Below are positions 1-11,419 of a stretch of DNA of 64,000 bases, in pieces. The stretch comes from Macrotrachela quadricornifera. Its lineage: Eukaryota > Rotifera > Eurotatoria > Philodinida > Philodinidae. Position 1 is the first letter of the stretch; each line of letters starts with the position of its first letter. Position numbers and translations under genes: made by a program. The stretch covers positions 1,817,687 through 1,881,686 of the forward strand of contig JAJEKB010021383.1 in NCBI GenBank assembly GCA_022393335.1. The letters run 5' to 3'. The notes under the pieces are model-generated. The model had not been told where the DNA came from. It was given only the letters and a program-made list of their open reading frames with translations, and ran no database searches.

Positions 1-2324
1 AAATAAATAAAATGCTAATACTAATCCGACATCCCTATTCGTATTACCAGAAACAATCAGGAACTTCAAGAAAGAGATTCAGACAAGAATTCAAGAAAAT
101 AAGAAACATGCAAGAACTGTAAGAAAAAAAAAATTAGCCAAGAAAACAAGAAGACACGAATCGTGACAGAAAATCAAGATCTTTTTTTCCAGGCAAAATT
201 CTTCTACAGAAGGAATAGTAAAAAGACTCTTGACTGAAAATCAAGAAATTCAAGAGTATGGAAAAATCGATGACAAGATCGTCGATTAGTGATGCATGTA
301 GACATAAACAAAATTCTAACTATTTAACATGCTATTCAATCAAAGGGCAAGTAGCATTAAGGCCAGTTTTTTTCACCCGCAATATCTTTCAAACAGACTT
401 TCATATTTTAAATCGTATTAAATTTCCAGGAAAATCAGATATTTTTTCTATTGAAAAAACCATTTTTATTTTTCATGGTTCATTTGGCATCTGATAGTAA
501 TTGTCGTTAGACAACGTAGTAATGTCTTTGAGAAGTTTAAAATACATTTAGTGATGCATGTAATTGCTTTTCCAAGCAGAATCACGTAAAAAAGATTGTT
601 TAAGAGGCGACTTTTAAATAGTTTCAGTGTAAAATCCTACAGAAATTGGATTGATACATCCAGGAGGTACTGAGGAGAGAGGGGCGCGTAGAGCTTAACG
701 CTCTCCTGCTTCCGGAAATTAATAAGAAGAAGAGGGTTTGAGCCTCTCCCACATCTTTAAAAAATTTTCAGTATTTTAGTCTTCAAAGCAGAAAAAAGTA
801 GAAATATAGCCGTGTTTTTTTAAATTTCGAAAAAAAAATTTTGAAATGGTTTTTGAAAACAATAACAAATGACTTACACTTCTGTTTAGATAGCAAATTT
901 TTTTCTTCAAATGTATGCGTCTCCCCCCGCCATAAGTGGTTCGGTTCACTCCTGTCTGCTTCTAATGATTGTCGATTTAACAAATTTTGAAAAAAGCTAA
1001 TATTGGTGATCCGAAAGTCCTTTACAGGTGCTCAAAGAACCATAAAAACTGAAAGTGGTACTTTTAACAAAAAAAACTACTTGATTTTATTGAGAATTCA
1101 ATACTGTTTTAAAATTTCAAAATTTGTTTTTGAAAAATATTTGAAGGAAAAACATATCCTTAATGTGAATTATCCTTTATTACAGAACATACGATAAATA
1201 TAGTTAATTTTATCCATAACATATTCAAACACATTGTAATAATAAACTAACAGTGAGATTATTCAATAATAGTGACTAATCATGCCTTCTTATTAGATGT
1301 ATCAATGGATATTAGTTTAAAAGAACTCGAAGAATTATTAATAAACACAGAAAAAAATGGATCAAAAAAGATATATTTTAATTAAATTTTATTTCATCAC
1401 ATTAAGATAATAATGTTCTCGATTCTAAACAAAAGTTTATCTGTAAAATATATTAATCATATTTTTGAAGTATGAAATGTATTGATGTGAAGTTCTATGA
1501 TATTCACAAGTATTGGAAATATCCATGCTCTATTTTGGACTTTTCCCCATATACTCTATTATGTCATACTTGGTATTCTCCAATATACTTACGTATATAT
1601 AAATATGTTTGTGTTTCTCTGCAGGTGTCCACTATCACGTTCACTTAGTCCTCTACCTAGTTGTGTTCTTCTCTTTTCATTTTTCTATCGTATTCGTATA
1701 AAGTGTTGTAAATTCATACAATCACAGAATTTACAAAATGAAACTATACTAGAGAATTTCATAAATAAGACTGAATAATGTGATGATATTATTACACACA
1801 AATTAGAGAATAAAAATGAAGCAGAAATATCTTTTATCATATTTTATGAGATTTATACTCGAAAATGAAAGGGATTGAGAATTTTTCTGAAACTTCTCAT
1901 TATCAGATCAACGATTACCTAATTTAATTGTGGAAAAACAAATTTTTAACGGTGAAGTATCGCATACTTTCGATGGAACACACCTCATATTTATGATATT
2001 TAATAAAGATCAAATTGACAATAAATTATTATTATGTAAAGTACTTGAATGTACTTCAAAATGTCTTTGTTATCAACAATCTCGTGTTACTAAATATAGT
2101 TTCATTTTAATCTTTTATTTTATGAAACATGTCATATGAATATTTTATTATAAAATATAATATTCAAGAAAACTGAACATAAATTTTTCTTTGTGTAAAA
2201 AAATGATTATACTTTCTTACTTTAAAATAATATGAATACATATTTTAACATTTCCAAATGTATATAATTTTTTTTCTAATCATTACTCAATCGTTTATAG
2301 ATACATAGATAGTAATTGATTCGG
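1..2324. other. Intergenic, no supported gene
   Basis: AT-rich spacer with many homopolymer A and T runs. Short open frames occur, the longest 93 codons near 1497-1778, but none shows a recognisable domain, a plausible exon chain or biased codon use, so none is called. A small GC-richer patch at about 660-750 (GAGAGG-rich, with a short stem around AGAGCTTAACGCTCT) may be a repeat remnant. Confidence 0.6.
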
Positions 2325-2727
2325 TCAGTATACGCTTTATCAAAAGCCATATTGTCGAAATACAGATTATCGAAATTCGGCAGTGTAACTTTGGACGATC
2401 TATCTTTTCGGCTATTCACATTTCAACTATCGAAATTGTGAATGACATTGTAGGATGATATATCTGGTCTTTTTCTTAGTATACGTAACAATGTATGATA
2501 TATGTTGGAAAATGAAGAGCAAGATTGGTTGACAAACAAAAAATTGTTCGTAGAAAAGATACTGATATCGATCATCGAAATCTTTTGGGTATCTGTATTT
2601 CGACGATACTCATATCAGTTATCTCTATTTCGGCGATATTTCTTTCAACAATCTTTCTTTTCGATGACGTATATTTCGGCGATCTTAGTATTTCACGATT
2701 TTCTTTTCAGCGATTAGACACGTAGTT
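2325..2727. repeat. Dispersed 15-bp-period CGAAAT element, copy 1
   Basis: The sequence is a degenerate run of a roughly 15-bp unit with core TCGNCGAAAT. It starts in one orientation (about 2350-2390 and 2560-2580) and switches to the reverse complement (ATTTCGNCGAT) from about 2600 to 2715, so it can fold on itself. Because 15 bp is five codons, reading frames through it give artefactual five-residue repeats rich in Ile and Ser. The reverse complement of 39418-39620 is closely similar, including the flank that reads as GTAGAAAAGATAC here. Other copies lie at 5240-5395, 25515-25690 and 39418-39895. Confidence 0.7.
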
Positions 2728-3294
2728 GTTGATTCATATTTTTACGAAAGTTTTCTTGCCATCCTGTATTGAATCATTTAAATAGGAAGTGAATATCATC
2801 TAATATTTATTATTTCTCTTTCACATGGTTTTTTTTTGTTTTCGTTTTTTTATTTCACATAGTTACCTGTCTGTATATATGTTGATATCAAAGTGCAAAT
2901 ATATATCTTTTATCGTCTCTCACGACAAATAAAAAACTGACAATTTCAGCGCAAAACTGTTATAAAATGTGCAAATATCAGGGCTTTTATTTATCATGTT
3001 CTTTTAGACTGACTCATATGTAAAAATCCAAGAAAAAAGTTTGACAAATATACCCTACTTTCTGACTATGAATACGAGTGTTATATATAAAGAAAGGAAA
3101 CAATTCTATTCGACATTACAGTTCTCACATCCTCAATATATCTAAAATTAAATGGTATGAAGATATAATATCAACGCAAATTTTGAAAAGTTATAATTAA
3201 AGATTTTCATTAATATTCAATATTTATCAAAATTTGTGTTTTGATTGTGTTTAATACAGAAATAGAACTATAATAAATTAATTTCTTTCATTAT
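2728..3294. other. Spacer upstream of the UBA-methylglyoxal synthase gene
   Basis: AT-rich sequence with no open frame of note. It must contain the promoter of the gene starting at 3318. A TATATAAAG-like stretch occurs at about 3082-3091, but no core promoter can be assigned with confidence. Confidence 0.4.
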
Positions 3295-3296
3295 AG
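3285..3296 (+). promoter_or_regulatory. Splice acceptor upstream of start codon (putative trans-splice site)
   Basis: TTTCATTATAG ends 21 bases before the ATG at 3318, with no upstream coding exon visible. The same layout recurs at the other genes of the window, which suits an outron and spliced-leader addition. A 5' UTR cis-intron is the alternative. Confidence 0.5.
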
Positions 3297-3317
3297 ATAA
3301 ATAATTTGATTAACAAA

Positions 3318-4287
3318 ATGGAACAAAAAGACACACAATCTCTATCAAGAGAACAAATTCTTCATTTTTTTCAAGTAAAATTTATACTTTATATTAGTTT
3401 GAATCTTCATTCTTTCAAATTTAGTCTGCAACTGATCTTAATGTTCAAGATTCAGTTCGATTTCTCAATCAATCTCAATGGAATGTAACGGTGAGTTTTA
3501 CTTCTTTTATCCTAGAATAAGAATATCTTTATTTTTATTTTTATTTTTATTTTTTTAGAATGCTATAGAAAACTTTCTTAGTAGAAATGGTAAGTTTTTT
3601 ATTTATTTCATTTTCTTTTTTTTTACCAAAACTATGTTTTGTTCTGTTAGAGTATGGAGGAGCTCTAACAAATTCAAAGACAGGTTCACAACAAATGACT
3701 AGTCTTGCTATACATTGTGCAAACGATCAACATCTTGCTGAATTGATTCATTCTCAAGTAAATGGATCAAGTACTCAAAAGGTAAATTGTAATTGAACTT
3801 GTTCTATATTTCAAAAACAAAATATTTTAATAATGATTAGGATCTATCCAATATTGTTATGATGAGTGAACATAAACGAATAGCTATTGTTGCTCATAAT
3901 AATAAAAAAGCTGAATTAATTGAATGTCTAAAATCACATCGTAATGTACTTTCGAAACATAAACTTTATGGTACTGGTACAACTGGATCATTAGTTGAAA
4001 AAGAATTACAAATACCAGTAACTAAATTTGAAAGTGGTCCTTTAGGTGGTGATCAACAAATAAGAGCAAAAATAGCTGCAAGAGAACTTGATATTCTAAT
4101 TTTTTTTATTGATCCATTAGATTCTCATCCTCATGGTACTGATGTTCGTGCACTGATTCGATTGGCACAAGTTTATGGAATTGTTTGTGCTACAACTGCA
4201 GTTACTGTGGATTTTATACTTACTTCAAAATTAATGAATAAAACTCACGTACGAAAACTTCAATTACGTTCATCGTCAAAAGCATAA
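3318..4287 (+). CDS. UBA-like domain fused to methylglyoxal synthase
   Basis: Five exons joined by GT-AG introns keep one frame: 3318-3374, 3425-3490, 3559-3589, 3651-3781 and 3841-4287, giving 243 residues. Residues about 13-52 (HFFQSATDL, then QSQWNVTNAIENFL) look like the UBA-like domain of p47/FAF1-type ubiquitin adaptors. A polar linker follows to about residue 100. Residues about 107-225 are a full methylglyoxal synthase domain: IAIVAH, GTGTTG at 139-144, GGDQQ with Asp166, and PHGTDV with His193 and Asp196. These match the family's catalytic Asp and its phosphate-binding and catalytic His/Asp pair. The enzyme converts dihydroxyacetone phosphate to methylglyoxal and is mainly bacterial, so transfer followed by intron gain and fusion is likely (inference). 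Four of the introns' junctions lie in the N-terminal part and none lies inside the synthase domain. Start: first in-frame ATG after the acceptor at 3295. No signal peptide is seen, so it is probably cytosolic. Confidence 0.88.
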
Positions 4288-4393
4288 TTGAATGATTTAT
4301 TTAACGAGAAAATGTTTGATATTCTAGTCAAAATAAGCAAAAGTTCAATTCTTATTCTCTTCTATGTTTTATAAATACTATTTTCTTCTAATT

Positions 4394-4399
4394 AATAAA
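4394..4399 (+). terminator. Poly(A) signal AATAAA
   Basis: AATAAA lies about 107 bases after the TAA at 4285-4287 and is the best candidate cleavage signal for the UBA-methylglyoxal synthase gene. Confidence 0.45.
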
Positions 4400-4919
4400 G
4401 TATATAGTCAAAAATACATATTTTTGTTAATGAGAGCGATTCAAAATCTGAAGAAATTGATTTTTAAGTCCGATAAAACAACTCAAATATTCATTACATG
4501 TTGTACAACTTTTACTTTTCTACAGAACGATAAAAAAATAACTTTCAAGTTGTGTTTAGACAAGTCTTCCACTAATGTCATAGTTAGTGGTTTTGTCAAT
4601 AAAAATCAAATATTTTTAATGATTTTCATTTCCAGCTGACAGTTGTATAGCTACATTGATTTATTATTCGTAATCAATATTCAAAACTACATGGAATCAC
4701 ATACAATATAAATGAATTTTTTTGACGAAAAACTCACCTATCATGTCTCTCAGCTATCTGTTTTAAAGATTTTGACTCCTCGACCCACAGTCCAGTTTTT
4801 TGTAAAAAAAGATTCTGTCAAATTACATGCGATTCAAAGCAATTTTTAACACTGACTACAAGTAACATTTTTATTTTCTTATACAATTGTCTCACAGGAA
4901 TGAAAATCTCTTAAGTAAA
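4400..4919. other. Spacer, nothing recognised
   Basis: Downstream flank of the methylglyoxal synthase gene. The open frame at 4364-4639 is AT-rich, lacks domain features and overlaps the putative 3' UTR. Confidence 0.5.
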
Positions 4920-5106
4920 CCCCCCCCCCGCAATAAAAGGCCCGGGGCCTTCTATTATGGTTTCGCACATCGCACTTTTTTGTGGAAAAATCCCCCTACC
5001 CCTGTAGGGCATTTTTTCTAGATTTTTGCTCCAGAGGGGCCTTCTATTTAAAGAGGGCCTTTTAGTACGGGAGGGCCTTCTATTGCGGGGGGGGGGGGGG
5101 GGGGGG
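4920..5106. repeat. GC-rich inverted-end element with C10 and G20 tracts
   Basis: The left end is a run of ten C followed by GCAATAAAAGGCCC. The right end is GGGCCTTCTATTGC followed by twenty G (5087-5106), so the ends are inverted repeats. GGGCCTTCTATT-like words recur inside at about 4953, 5036 and 5072, and CCCCCTACCCCTGTAGGG lies centrally. The base composition stands out sharply from the flanks. It is probably a small non-autonomous element or minisatellite, and the G20 run could form quadruplex structure. The lengths of the homopolymers may be sequencing-limited. Confidence 0.65.
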
Positions 5107-5239
5107 TCTGTTTTTTATGAAAACGTCATCATAAACCACTAATCACCATAGTGATGTGGACTCTGCTTGGTTACACTTCGATGGTTATTTTTTTCTGGAT
5201 ATCATTTTAAGCTTTTTTTTAGAGAAGGAAAAGCTACGT

Positions 5240-5395
5240 ATCTTGATCGCCAAAAGTTACAATAGTCAAAATACATATCGTCGAAATTTGGTAAACTCCG
5301 ATTTGGTGATAAACGTTTCAGTAAAACTTTCGACGATCTTCATCTTTAGCGATGTTGTTTTTGGCAATGAGATACACAACCGACTGTAGATTATT
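5240..5395. repeat. Dispersed 15-bp-period CGAAAT element, copy 2
   Basis: Units such as GATCGCCAAAAGTTA, CAATAGTCAAAATAC and ATATCGTCGAAATTT follow each other at 15-bp steps. They then invert after about 5290 (CCGATTTGGTGAT, TTTCGACGATC, TTTAGCGATG). It has the same family consensus and internal inversion as the copies at 2325 and 39418. Confidence 0.6.
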
Positions 5396-5439
5396 TCTAT
5401 TCATTTCAAGTCACAAATTTTTATTTATATCTCTTTCTT

Positions 5440-5950
5440 ATCTCGTTTTTAATAAGAAAAAGAAGAACAAAATAAAACTGCGGTTATCACTATTGGAAAG
5501 AGGAAATGAAGATGCATCGAATCGTACATTCTAGAATTTTCTTATCTGTTTTTTGTAAGGGTTTCAATTGAATTTTATAAGAACAAGCAAATCTAGTAAG
5601 TTTTTTACAATGAATTTTCAATTATCAAGTATAAATTCAAAGTACGAGTCGAAGATCTACAAAATATGTAAGGCTGAAATACATAATATTCATTTTAATT
5701 GAGCCTCAAATAGAAATTTGCACCAAACGTTGTGAACAAAGTTCACTTTTGTGCTTTTTCTTTTTTTCATAAAAAAAACACATTTTCTCGACACTTATAA
5801 AATTGGAGAACAATACTTTAGAAATCAATGTCAGAAAAATCTATAATATACGAATTAATGCATCTTCATCTCCTCTTTCTAATGGTGAAAAGCGCAGTTC
5901 TCTATCTTATTTCTATCAAAACTTACTTAGAAAATACTTCCTACCATTGA
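5440..5950. mobile_element. Foldback (long inverted-repeat) element, family A
   Basis: The left arm at about 5440-5590 (ACTGCGGTTATCACTATTGG, then GAAATGAAGATGCATC) pairs with the reverse complement of about 5790-5950 (ACTGCGCTTTTCACCATTAG, then GAGATGAAGATGCATT). The arms are diverged and the centre is unrelated AT-rich sequence. No coding capacity is seen. Related arms occur at 18300-18420 and 29626-30198. A MITE-like non-autonomous element is the simplest reading. Confidence 0.65.
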
Positions 5951-6024
5951 TGCAACCGTAGCTACATGCGAACAAAGCAGATCTTATCAAAATTTTATTA
6001 TTACGGTATTAGTTGTAATGGGTA

Positions 6025-6812
6025 TCCCAAAAAGAATAGCTCTTGCAGTATTTTTAAGATTTCTCTTGTATTATACCTTTGATCAATGTGCTTTTTATTA
6101 CTAACAGATAGCTCTTGAAATTCTCTATAAAATCATATATGACTAAATCCCAAAATAGTTTTAGATATATTTGAAAAAGGATGAAACCTAAAGATATACG
6201 AACAGCTGTAAAAAGTAAATAACAGTCACACTTTGTATTTCATATTTTTATTCCTAAATATGTTCTATTAAAAAAGTAAACAGTAGGACAATATGCAGCA
6301 TGAAAAGCTGTACAATCAGCAAGATTAAGTAGATTCAAAATAAAGGAAAATTGTATGTGATTAATTGTCACCAATATGGAAAAGAATAATTTTCTTTGAA
6401 GAACGAGAATATCTTTTTTTTCATTTTGTCTTTTTATCACCTAATATATTTTCTTTAAAAAATTAAAAAATATTACAAGATGCAACGTGAAGAGCTCTAT
6501 AATTTACAAACAACAGTTTATTTTGTAGATTGCACAGCTTTTCATATTCCATATTGCCGTACAATTTGTTTTTTTTTAATAAAACGTCTTTAGAAATAAA
6601 AATATGATATACAAGGTGTGACTATTATTTACTATTTACAGCTGTTCAAATACCTTTAGAATACGTCATTTTTCAAATATATCTAAAACTATTCGGAATC
6701 TAGTCATATATGATTCTGTAAAGAGTTTCAAGAGCTATCGTTTGGTAATTAAAAAAACTTTGATCGAAGAGAAATTCTAGAAATACTGCGAGGATCATTC
6801 TTTCTGGGACAT
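6025..6812. mobile_element. Foldback element, family B
   Basis: The left arm at about 6028-6320 matches the reverse complement of about 6522-6810. Examples are CCCAAAAAGAATAGCTCTTG against CCAGAAAGAATGATCCTCG, ATATATGACTA against the mirrored TAGTCATATATGA, and GCATGAAAAGCTGTACAATC near the centre. The spacer is about 200 bp. A small open frame on the minus strand at 6240-6440 lies over the arm and is not a gene. Related single-arm sequence is present at about 18640-19205. Confidence 0.7.
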
Positions 6813-9073
6813 CTGTTATTATATCCAACTAGCATTACTCACTAAGTTATCATTACAGAACAGATCAATTCATAGACAAATATTCCACATTTCATAGAAA
6901 ACATTTAAAAAGAATTCAAACGCAATAGTTTTATTAATTATTCGACCAAGTAAACAAGATTTTTTTATATGTTGAAAGCCGCATAATTACATATGAGTTC
7001 GGTTGAATGTGTTTGGACGTGTTTCATTAATTCTATCGCAGAACGCATCCGTATATCTCGAACACATTTAAATGCGACCGATGATTAAAACGTAGTAAAA
7101 CAGATTTATGAATAAAACACTTATTATACTTTATTGGAATTATTATTAAATAATGAATGAAGATAAATTATATAGTAGAATAAACAGATTAAATCACCTA
7201 ATTTTGTTTATTTAATCAAATAAAGTTGTTTAGTATGAAAAAAATGACTGATGACCCGAGGGATGGCATAGTTGGTCTACGCATCTGCTTGTCAGATATG
7301 TCATGGTTTAATTCTTTCCCATGGCACGTTCGTTTCACGATGTACGATATCAGAAGAACGGACAACAGTAGACACCTCGATTTGTCATCGCTGCTTCTAT
7401 AAACCGCTATGCAATGCTGTCTGTTCTTTTCTTTCTCTGATTGTTATCATTATTCTGTCTTTCAACTCTTTCGTAAGTATTTGAGAAAAGAATATGAGCG
7501 GCACGAAATGAATATGTACAATCTAAAAAAACATAATTGATGATCTCAATAAATATTATAGATAATGATTAAAACATATATCTAACAATGACAGTATGTT
7601 AGTTTAAATTAATTTAAAATACAAGTACAACTATTAATTCAAATTAATATTCAATCAAGTTAAGACAAATGAGCAGAAGACAACACTATAATTTTAATTA
7701 TTATTGATTCAGATTAAAGATGACTAATGGATAATGATTGTAAATAAATTGGTCATGTATACAAAAAAAAACCCACAAGAATTTGTTTTCAAGTCTTTTT
7801 CGAAGAATAGTTTATTGAAATAAGAAAAAAAGGAATCATTTGTTCGTGTAGAACAATGATCCTTTCTCAGCGTCGAAAATTGATCACAGAGAATTTTATT
7901 TTTTTTGAATTCGGAAAGTACATAATTGAAATAAGCTTTACGTTCCACGGCGTAATCCTTTTCATGCTGCACCTTGTGGTATATTTTGTTTTTTTTAAAA
8001 CAACATATCAAGTGTTGCAAAAATGAAACGGAAAAAGGTAGTTTTATTTTTTCCGAGGATGAGTTTCGTCATTATTTGAAAAGAAGACCATTAAATTAAG
8101 AATTAAGTTTATAAAAAATGCGAAGAAAATTATCATTTAGAATTTATATGATAGAAAAGGCAAAAATTCAAATTTTTTGTTTATCTTTTTAGACTTATTG
8201 TCTTAACAAAGGATATGTATAATACCCCATTTATCCTGCACGATACTATTTTTCTAAATATAATGAAATAATCGATTCAAATCTGACTAAGGTATCAAAT
8301 AGATTTATAAAACAAATTATTTTTTTTTAATATATTTTCAAAAAAAAATTTCTCATTTCTATTTTACACATCGAATGTCACATGTATAATTATTTTTTCG
8401 TGTTTATATTTATTACTTATGTGCATGATTCACTTTCTTTGTGATAAGAAAAGAATATGTTTGAATAGGCATCACATTCTCATAAATAAATATTATTGTA
8501 TAAATAATAAAGAAAATTCCAACAAAAAATAAAATCACATTCATATGTATTCTTGAAATGGTATATAGACTGTTCTTTTTTTTATAGATACAAATTTTAA
8601 AGATATATTCTCAACAAAGTATAACATATCTATTCTTAACGTAAATAATGAGACATAAAGCGCTAGACATGCATCTACTCAGGTGACTTAATCTTTTATA
8701 ATATTTTTGTTTTATTTTGTTAAATAAAAAAAAATTCTTGAATCTAAAAAAAACTCCTTATGTAATATGTTCTGGGTAAAAACCCATAGATGTGGGTATA
8801 CTAAGTGTTAAATATAACTGTTGTTTTGAATGTTTTTTTTTCTTATATTTAAATCATTAGAAGATATATGCGGTATATAGTATCGTACTTCAATTTAGAT
8901 CTAATCTACTTGAGCATCAATATCTAAACATATTTCGAAAACAGAACTTCATATATATACATTTTTGACAATAAATGATAATGCGCGTAACTTATATATT
9001 TTATTTTATTTTTAGATTGTATCATAAGTTTGTAAATATATAATCAATTTCTTATCTAATTATTAATTTTATA
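6813..9073. other. Long spacer before the RBR gene
   Basis: AT-rich, with no supported protein gene. It contains a tRNA-like segment at 7255-7330. The minus-strand open frame at 7724-8020 is Lys/Phe-rich without features and is not called. Confidence 0.5.
7255..7330 (+). pseudogene. tRNA-derived sequence (SINE-head-like or tRNA relic)
   Basis: TGGCATAGTTGG resembles an RNA polymerase III A box, and GGTTTAATTCT, about 42 bases further, resembles a B box. Between them ATCTGCTTGTCAGAT forms a short anticodon-arm-like hairpin. The acceptor and T stems do not pair, so it is not a functional tRNA. A SINE head or decayed tRNA is plausible. Confidence 0.3.
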
Positions 9074-9074
9074 G
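9066..9074 (+). promoter_or_regulatory. Splice acceptor upstream of RBR start (putative trans-splice site)
   Basis: ATTTTATAG ends 23 bases before the ATG at 9098, without an upstream coding exon. It is the same arrangement as at the other genes. Confidence 0.45.
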
Positions 9075-9097
9075 AACAAAAAAAAACAAGATATTAA

Positions 9098-11261
9098 ATG
9101 GCATATGCATATGATCCTGAGAATTTGAATCCTGATTTACAATTATTAAAAAATTTTGATGATGCATGGCGAACTGATCTTGTCCTTATCCGTCAAATTA
9201 CTTTAGAAGAAAAACAAGCAGAACAAGATCGAGCTTTAGCAGCAAGACTTGGTGGAATTATACTAGATAATGTTTCGGATGATGTCAGAAAATTGGCTAT
9301 GTTACTTGATGATTATGATGATGATAATGAAGATGAGCAAACACGTATGTTTAATTTATTTTTATTCATTTGCTATTTTTAATTACACTGCAATAGCAGT
9401 AATCTTATTATGTGACGAATAAGATTTATTCAATATTATATTCTATTAAAATAAGCTTGTCAGCGCAGTTCCTTTGGAGTTAAAATATGAAACTCATAGA
9501 TCTTCTTCATCTTAATTAAGTTAAGATAAAATATGAACAGTAAATAATATCTAATAGACGATAGTTGTTTTCAGAACAATCGATCATCAGATGAATGATC
9601 TCCTCTATTTATATTTAATTTTATTTCTAATTGTTTTTATCGACACACTATTTTTTATTTTGTTTTTTCTTAAATTACCGTTATTCTATTTTATAACTAT
9701 CGATTTAATCAAAAAAGCTGTCCTTTATTAAATCTAAGAATATAAATTAATCTGATCACAACTTCATGATAATTCTTCAGTATCGCCATTATTCGATAAA
9801 AAATTTTTGTTTTTTTCTTCATCATTGCAATCCTTATTTACATGATTCATACTAATTTATTATAATAATAAAACACAGTGAATAATTTGAAAAAGTCAAA
9901 TAGTTGTAGCAACCAATTTTTATATTGTACCTTCTGATAATCAAGTACAACTATCTATGATAATGATGCCTTTAGTCCCCATGTTTATAATAGGAGGCTG
10001 CAATACTGCGCCTGCCAGTAATCAAGAACACTGTTTGTAAGGGGAGAGAGATGGAAGAAACCCTAAAAGCTTCGACTTAAAACTTACACTCATTATTTTT
10101 CTCCGTCAAATATGTTAGTTTAACAGAATAGTCTACTGATATAATCATGTCTATTTTAGCTGTCATTAGCCACACTTCTACTGTTCAAACAACAACTAGT
10201 GTTAATAATCAATCAAAACAGTAAATCATTATTTTTAAATATTTATCTTTAAAGTTGTATTTTATGTGATATTATTAGAAAGAAGTGTGCTGTATGTATG
10301 GAATCAGTGACTACAAAGGATCCTCGTACTCCGTGTGGTCATGTATATTGTAAAGGATGTCTTAAAGAACTATTCATGATGTCAATGCAAGATGAATCAC
10401 TTATGCCACCACGTTGTTGTCGACAAGAAATTCCAATTGATTTAGTATTGTTAACAAAAAAGGAAATAGAAGGTTTCAATGCTAAACGTCTTGAATACTC
10501 AACAATAGATCGTCTGTATTGTTCACAACCTACTTGTTCAACTTTTATTCCTCCATCACATATCATTAATAGTGTTGGAACATGTCCAAAGTATGTTTAG
10601 ATATTAAATTTATAACTTAATCTAAAGAATATATTTATAATTCATATATTAGACTTAATTGTGGAGTTACAACATGTGCCATTTGTAAACTAGCTAGTCA
10701 TGGAAATCAAGATTGTCCTAAGGATGAAGCAACAGCAGCTGTACTAGCTGCAGCTCGTACAGCTGGTTGGACTCGATGTTATCGTTGTCGAGCAGTAGTA
10801 GAGTTAACTCAAGGTTGTTATCATATGACATGCCGATGTCGCGCTGAATTCTGCTATTTGTGTTCAATACCTTGGAAAAATTGTAAATGTGTCCAATGGG
10901 ATGAAGCACGTTTATTCGAAGAAGCTCGTGTTCGTACTGCCAGGTATTTAAAAAGAAAAATCAAAATTGATTAAAGACTAAAATTTGACTAACCTATTAT
11001 TTCTATGGATTTTTTGTAATTATTAGAATTCCCATGTTAAACATGCCACGGGCTGATCATAGAATAGATTTACATCAACATGTGCAACGCATGGCCAATC
11101 AATTACGTGCTAATCATGAATGTCGACATACAACTGGATGGGCATATACACGAGGTGCAGGCAGATGTGATGAATGTAACCATTTTTTACCACAATATCT
11201 TTTTCGTTGCTATAATTGCCATTTTATGGCTTGTAACCGATGTCGACGTAACCGATTATAA
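9098..11261 (+). CDS. RING-between-RING E3 ubiquitin ligase
   Basis: Exons 9098-9344, 10160-10220, 10279-10590, 10653-10943 and 11027-11261 join in frame to 381 residues, all with GT-AG introns. The N-terminal 100 residues are acidic and predicted disordered. RING1 starts at Cys106 (CAVCMES, PCGHVYCKGC, PRCC). An IBR follows (YCSQPTCSTF, CPKLNCGVTTCAIC). RING2 is at about 249-287: CYRC, then GCYHMTCRC, EFCYLC and CKC. Cys262 in GCYHM aligns with the catalytic Cys of RBR ligases, which accept ubiquitin as a thioester before transfer. The C-terminus from Cys336 is a further Cys-rich finger (RCDECNHFLPQ, CYNC, CNRCRRNRL) of a kind I associate with fungal IBR-finger proteins. Intron 1 (815 bp) is enlarged by a repeat; the other introns are 58-83 bp. 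Probable role: cytosolic protein ubiquitination; the substrate is unknown. Confidence 0.9.
9455..10090. repeat. Dispersed repeat inside RBR intron 1
   Basis: The ends, AAGCTTGTCAGCGCAGTT at 9455 and CAGTAATCAAGAACACTGTT followed by GGGGAGAGAG near 10017-10055, reappear at 16927-17095 in a shorter form (AAGCTTGTCAGCACAGTT, GTAATCAAAGGCAACTGTT, GGGGAAGAGGGAGG). The copy at 16927 is either internally deleted or this one carries extra sequence. It lies in the sense intron and explains the unusual intron length. Confidence 0.55.
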
Positions 11262-11413
11262 TAGTATATAGATTTATTTTAATTTTTGCCTTTTTTTTTT
11301 ATCTATGATAAACACGATTAGAATTTTCATGTGGAAAAAAAATTTTTAAATATTTTACTTCAAGGTATTGGTATACGATGGAAAATATTATAACATAAGA
11401 TATACAATGATTT

Positions 11414-11419
11414 AATAAA
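11414..11419 (+). terminator. Poly(A) signal AATAAA
   Basis: AATAAA lies about 153 bases after the RBR stop codon at 11259-11261, followed by A-rich sequence. It is a plausible 3' end signal. Confidence 0.4.

Noticed and set aside
1497..1778. 93-codon hydrophobic frame with possible membrane segments
   Set aside because: Phe/Leu/Ile richness follows from T-rich DNA; no conserved motif or exon structure.
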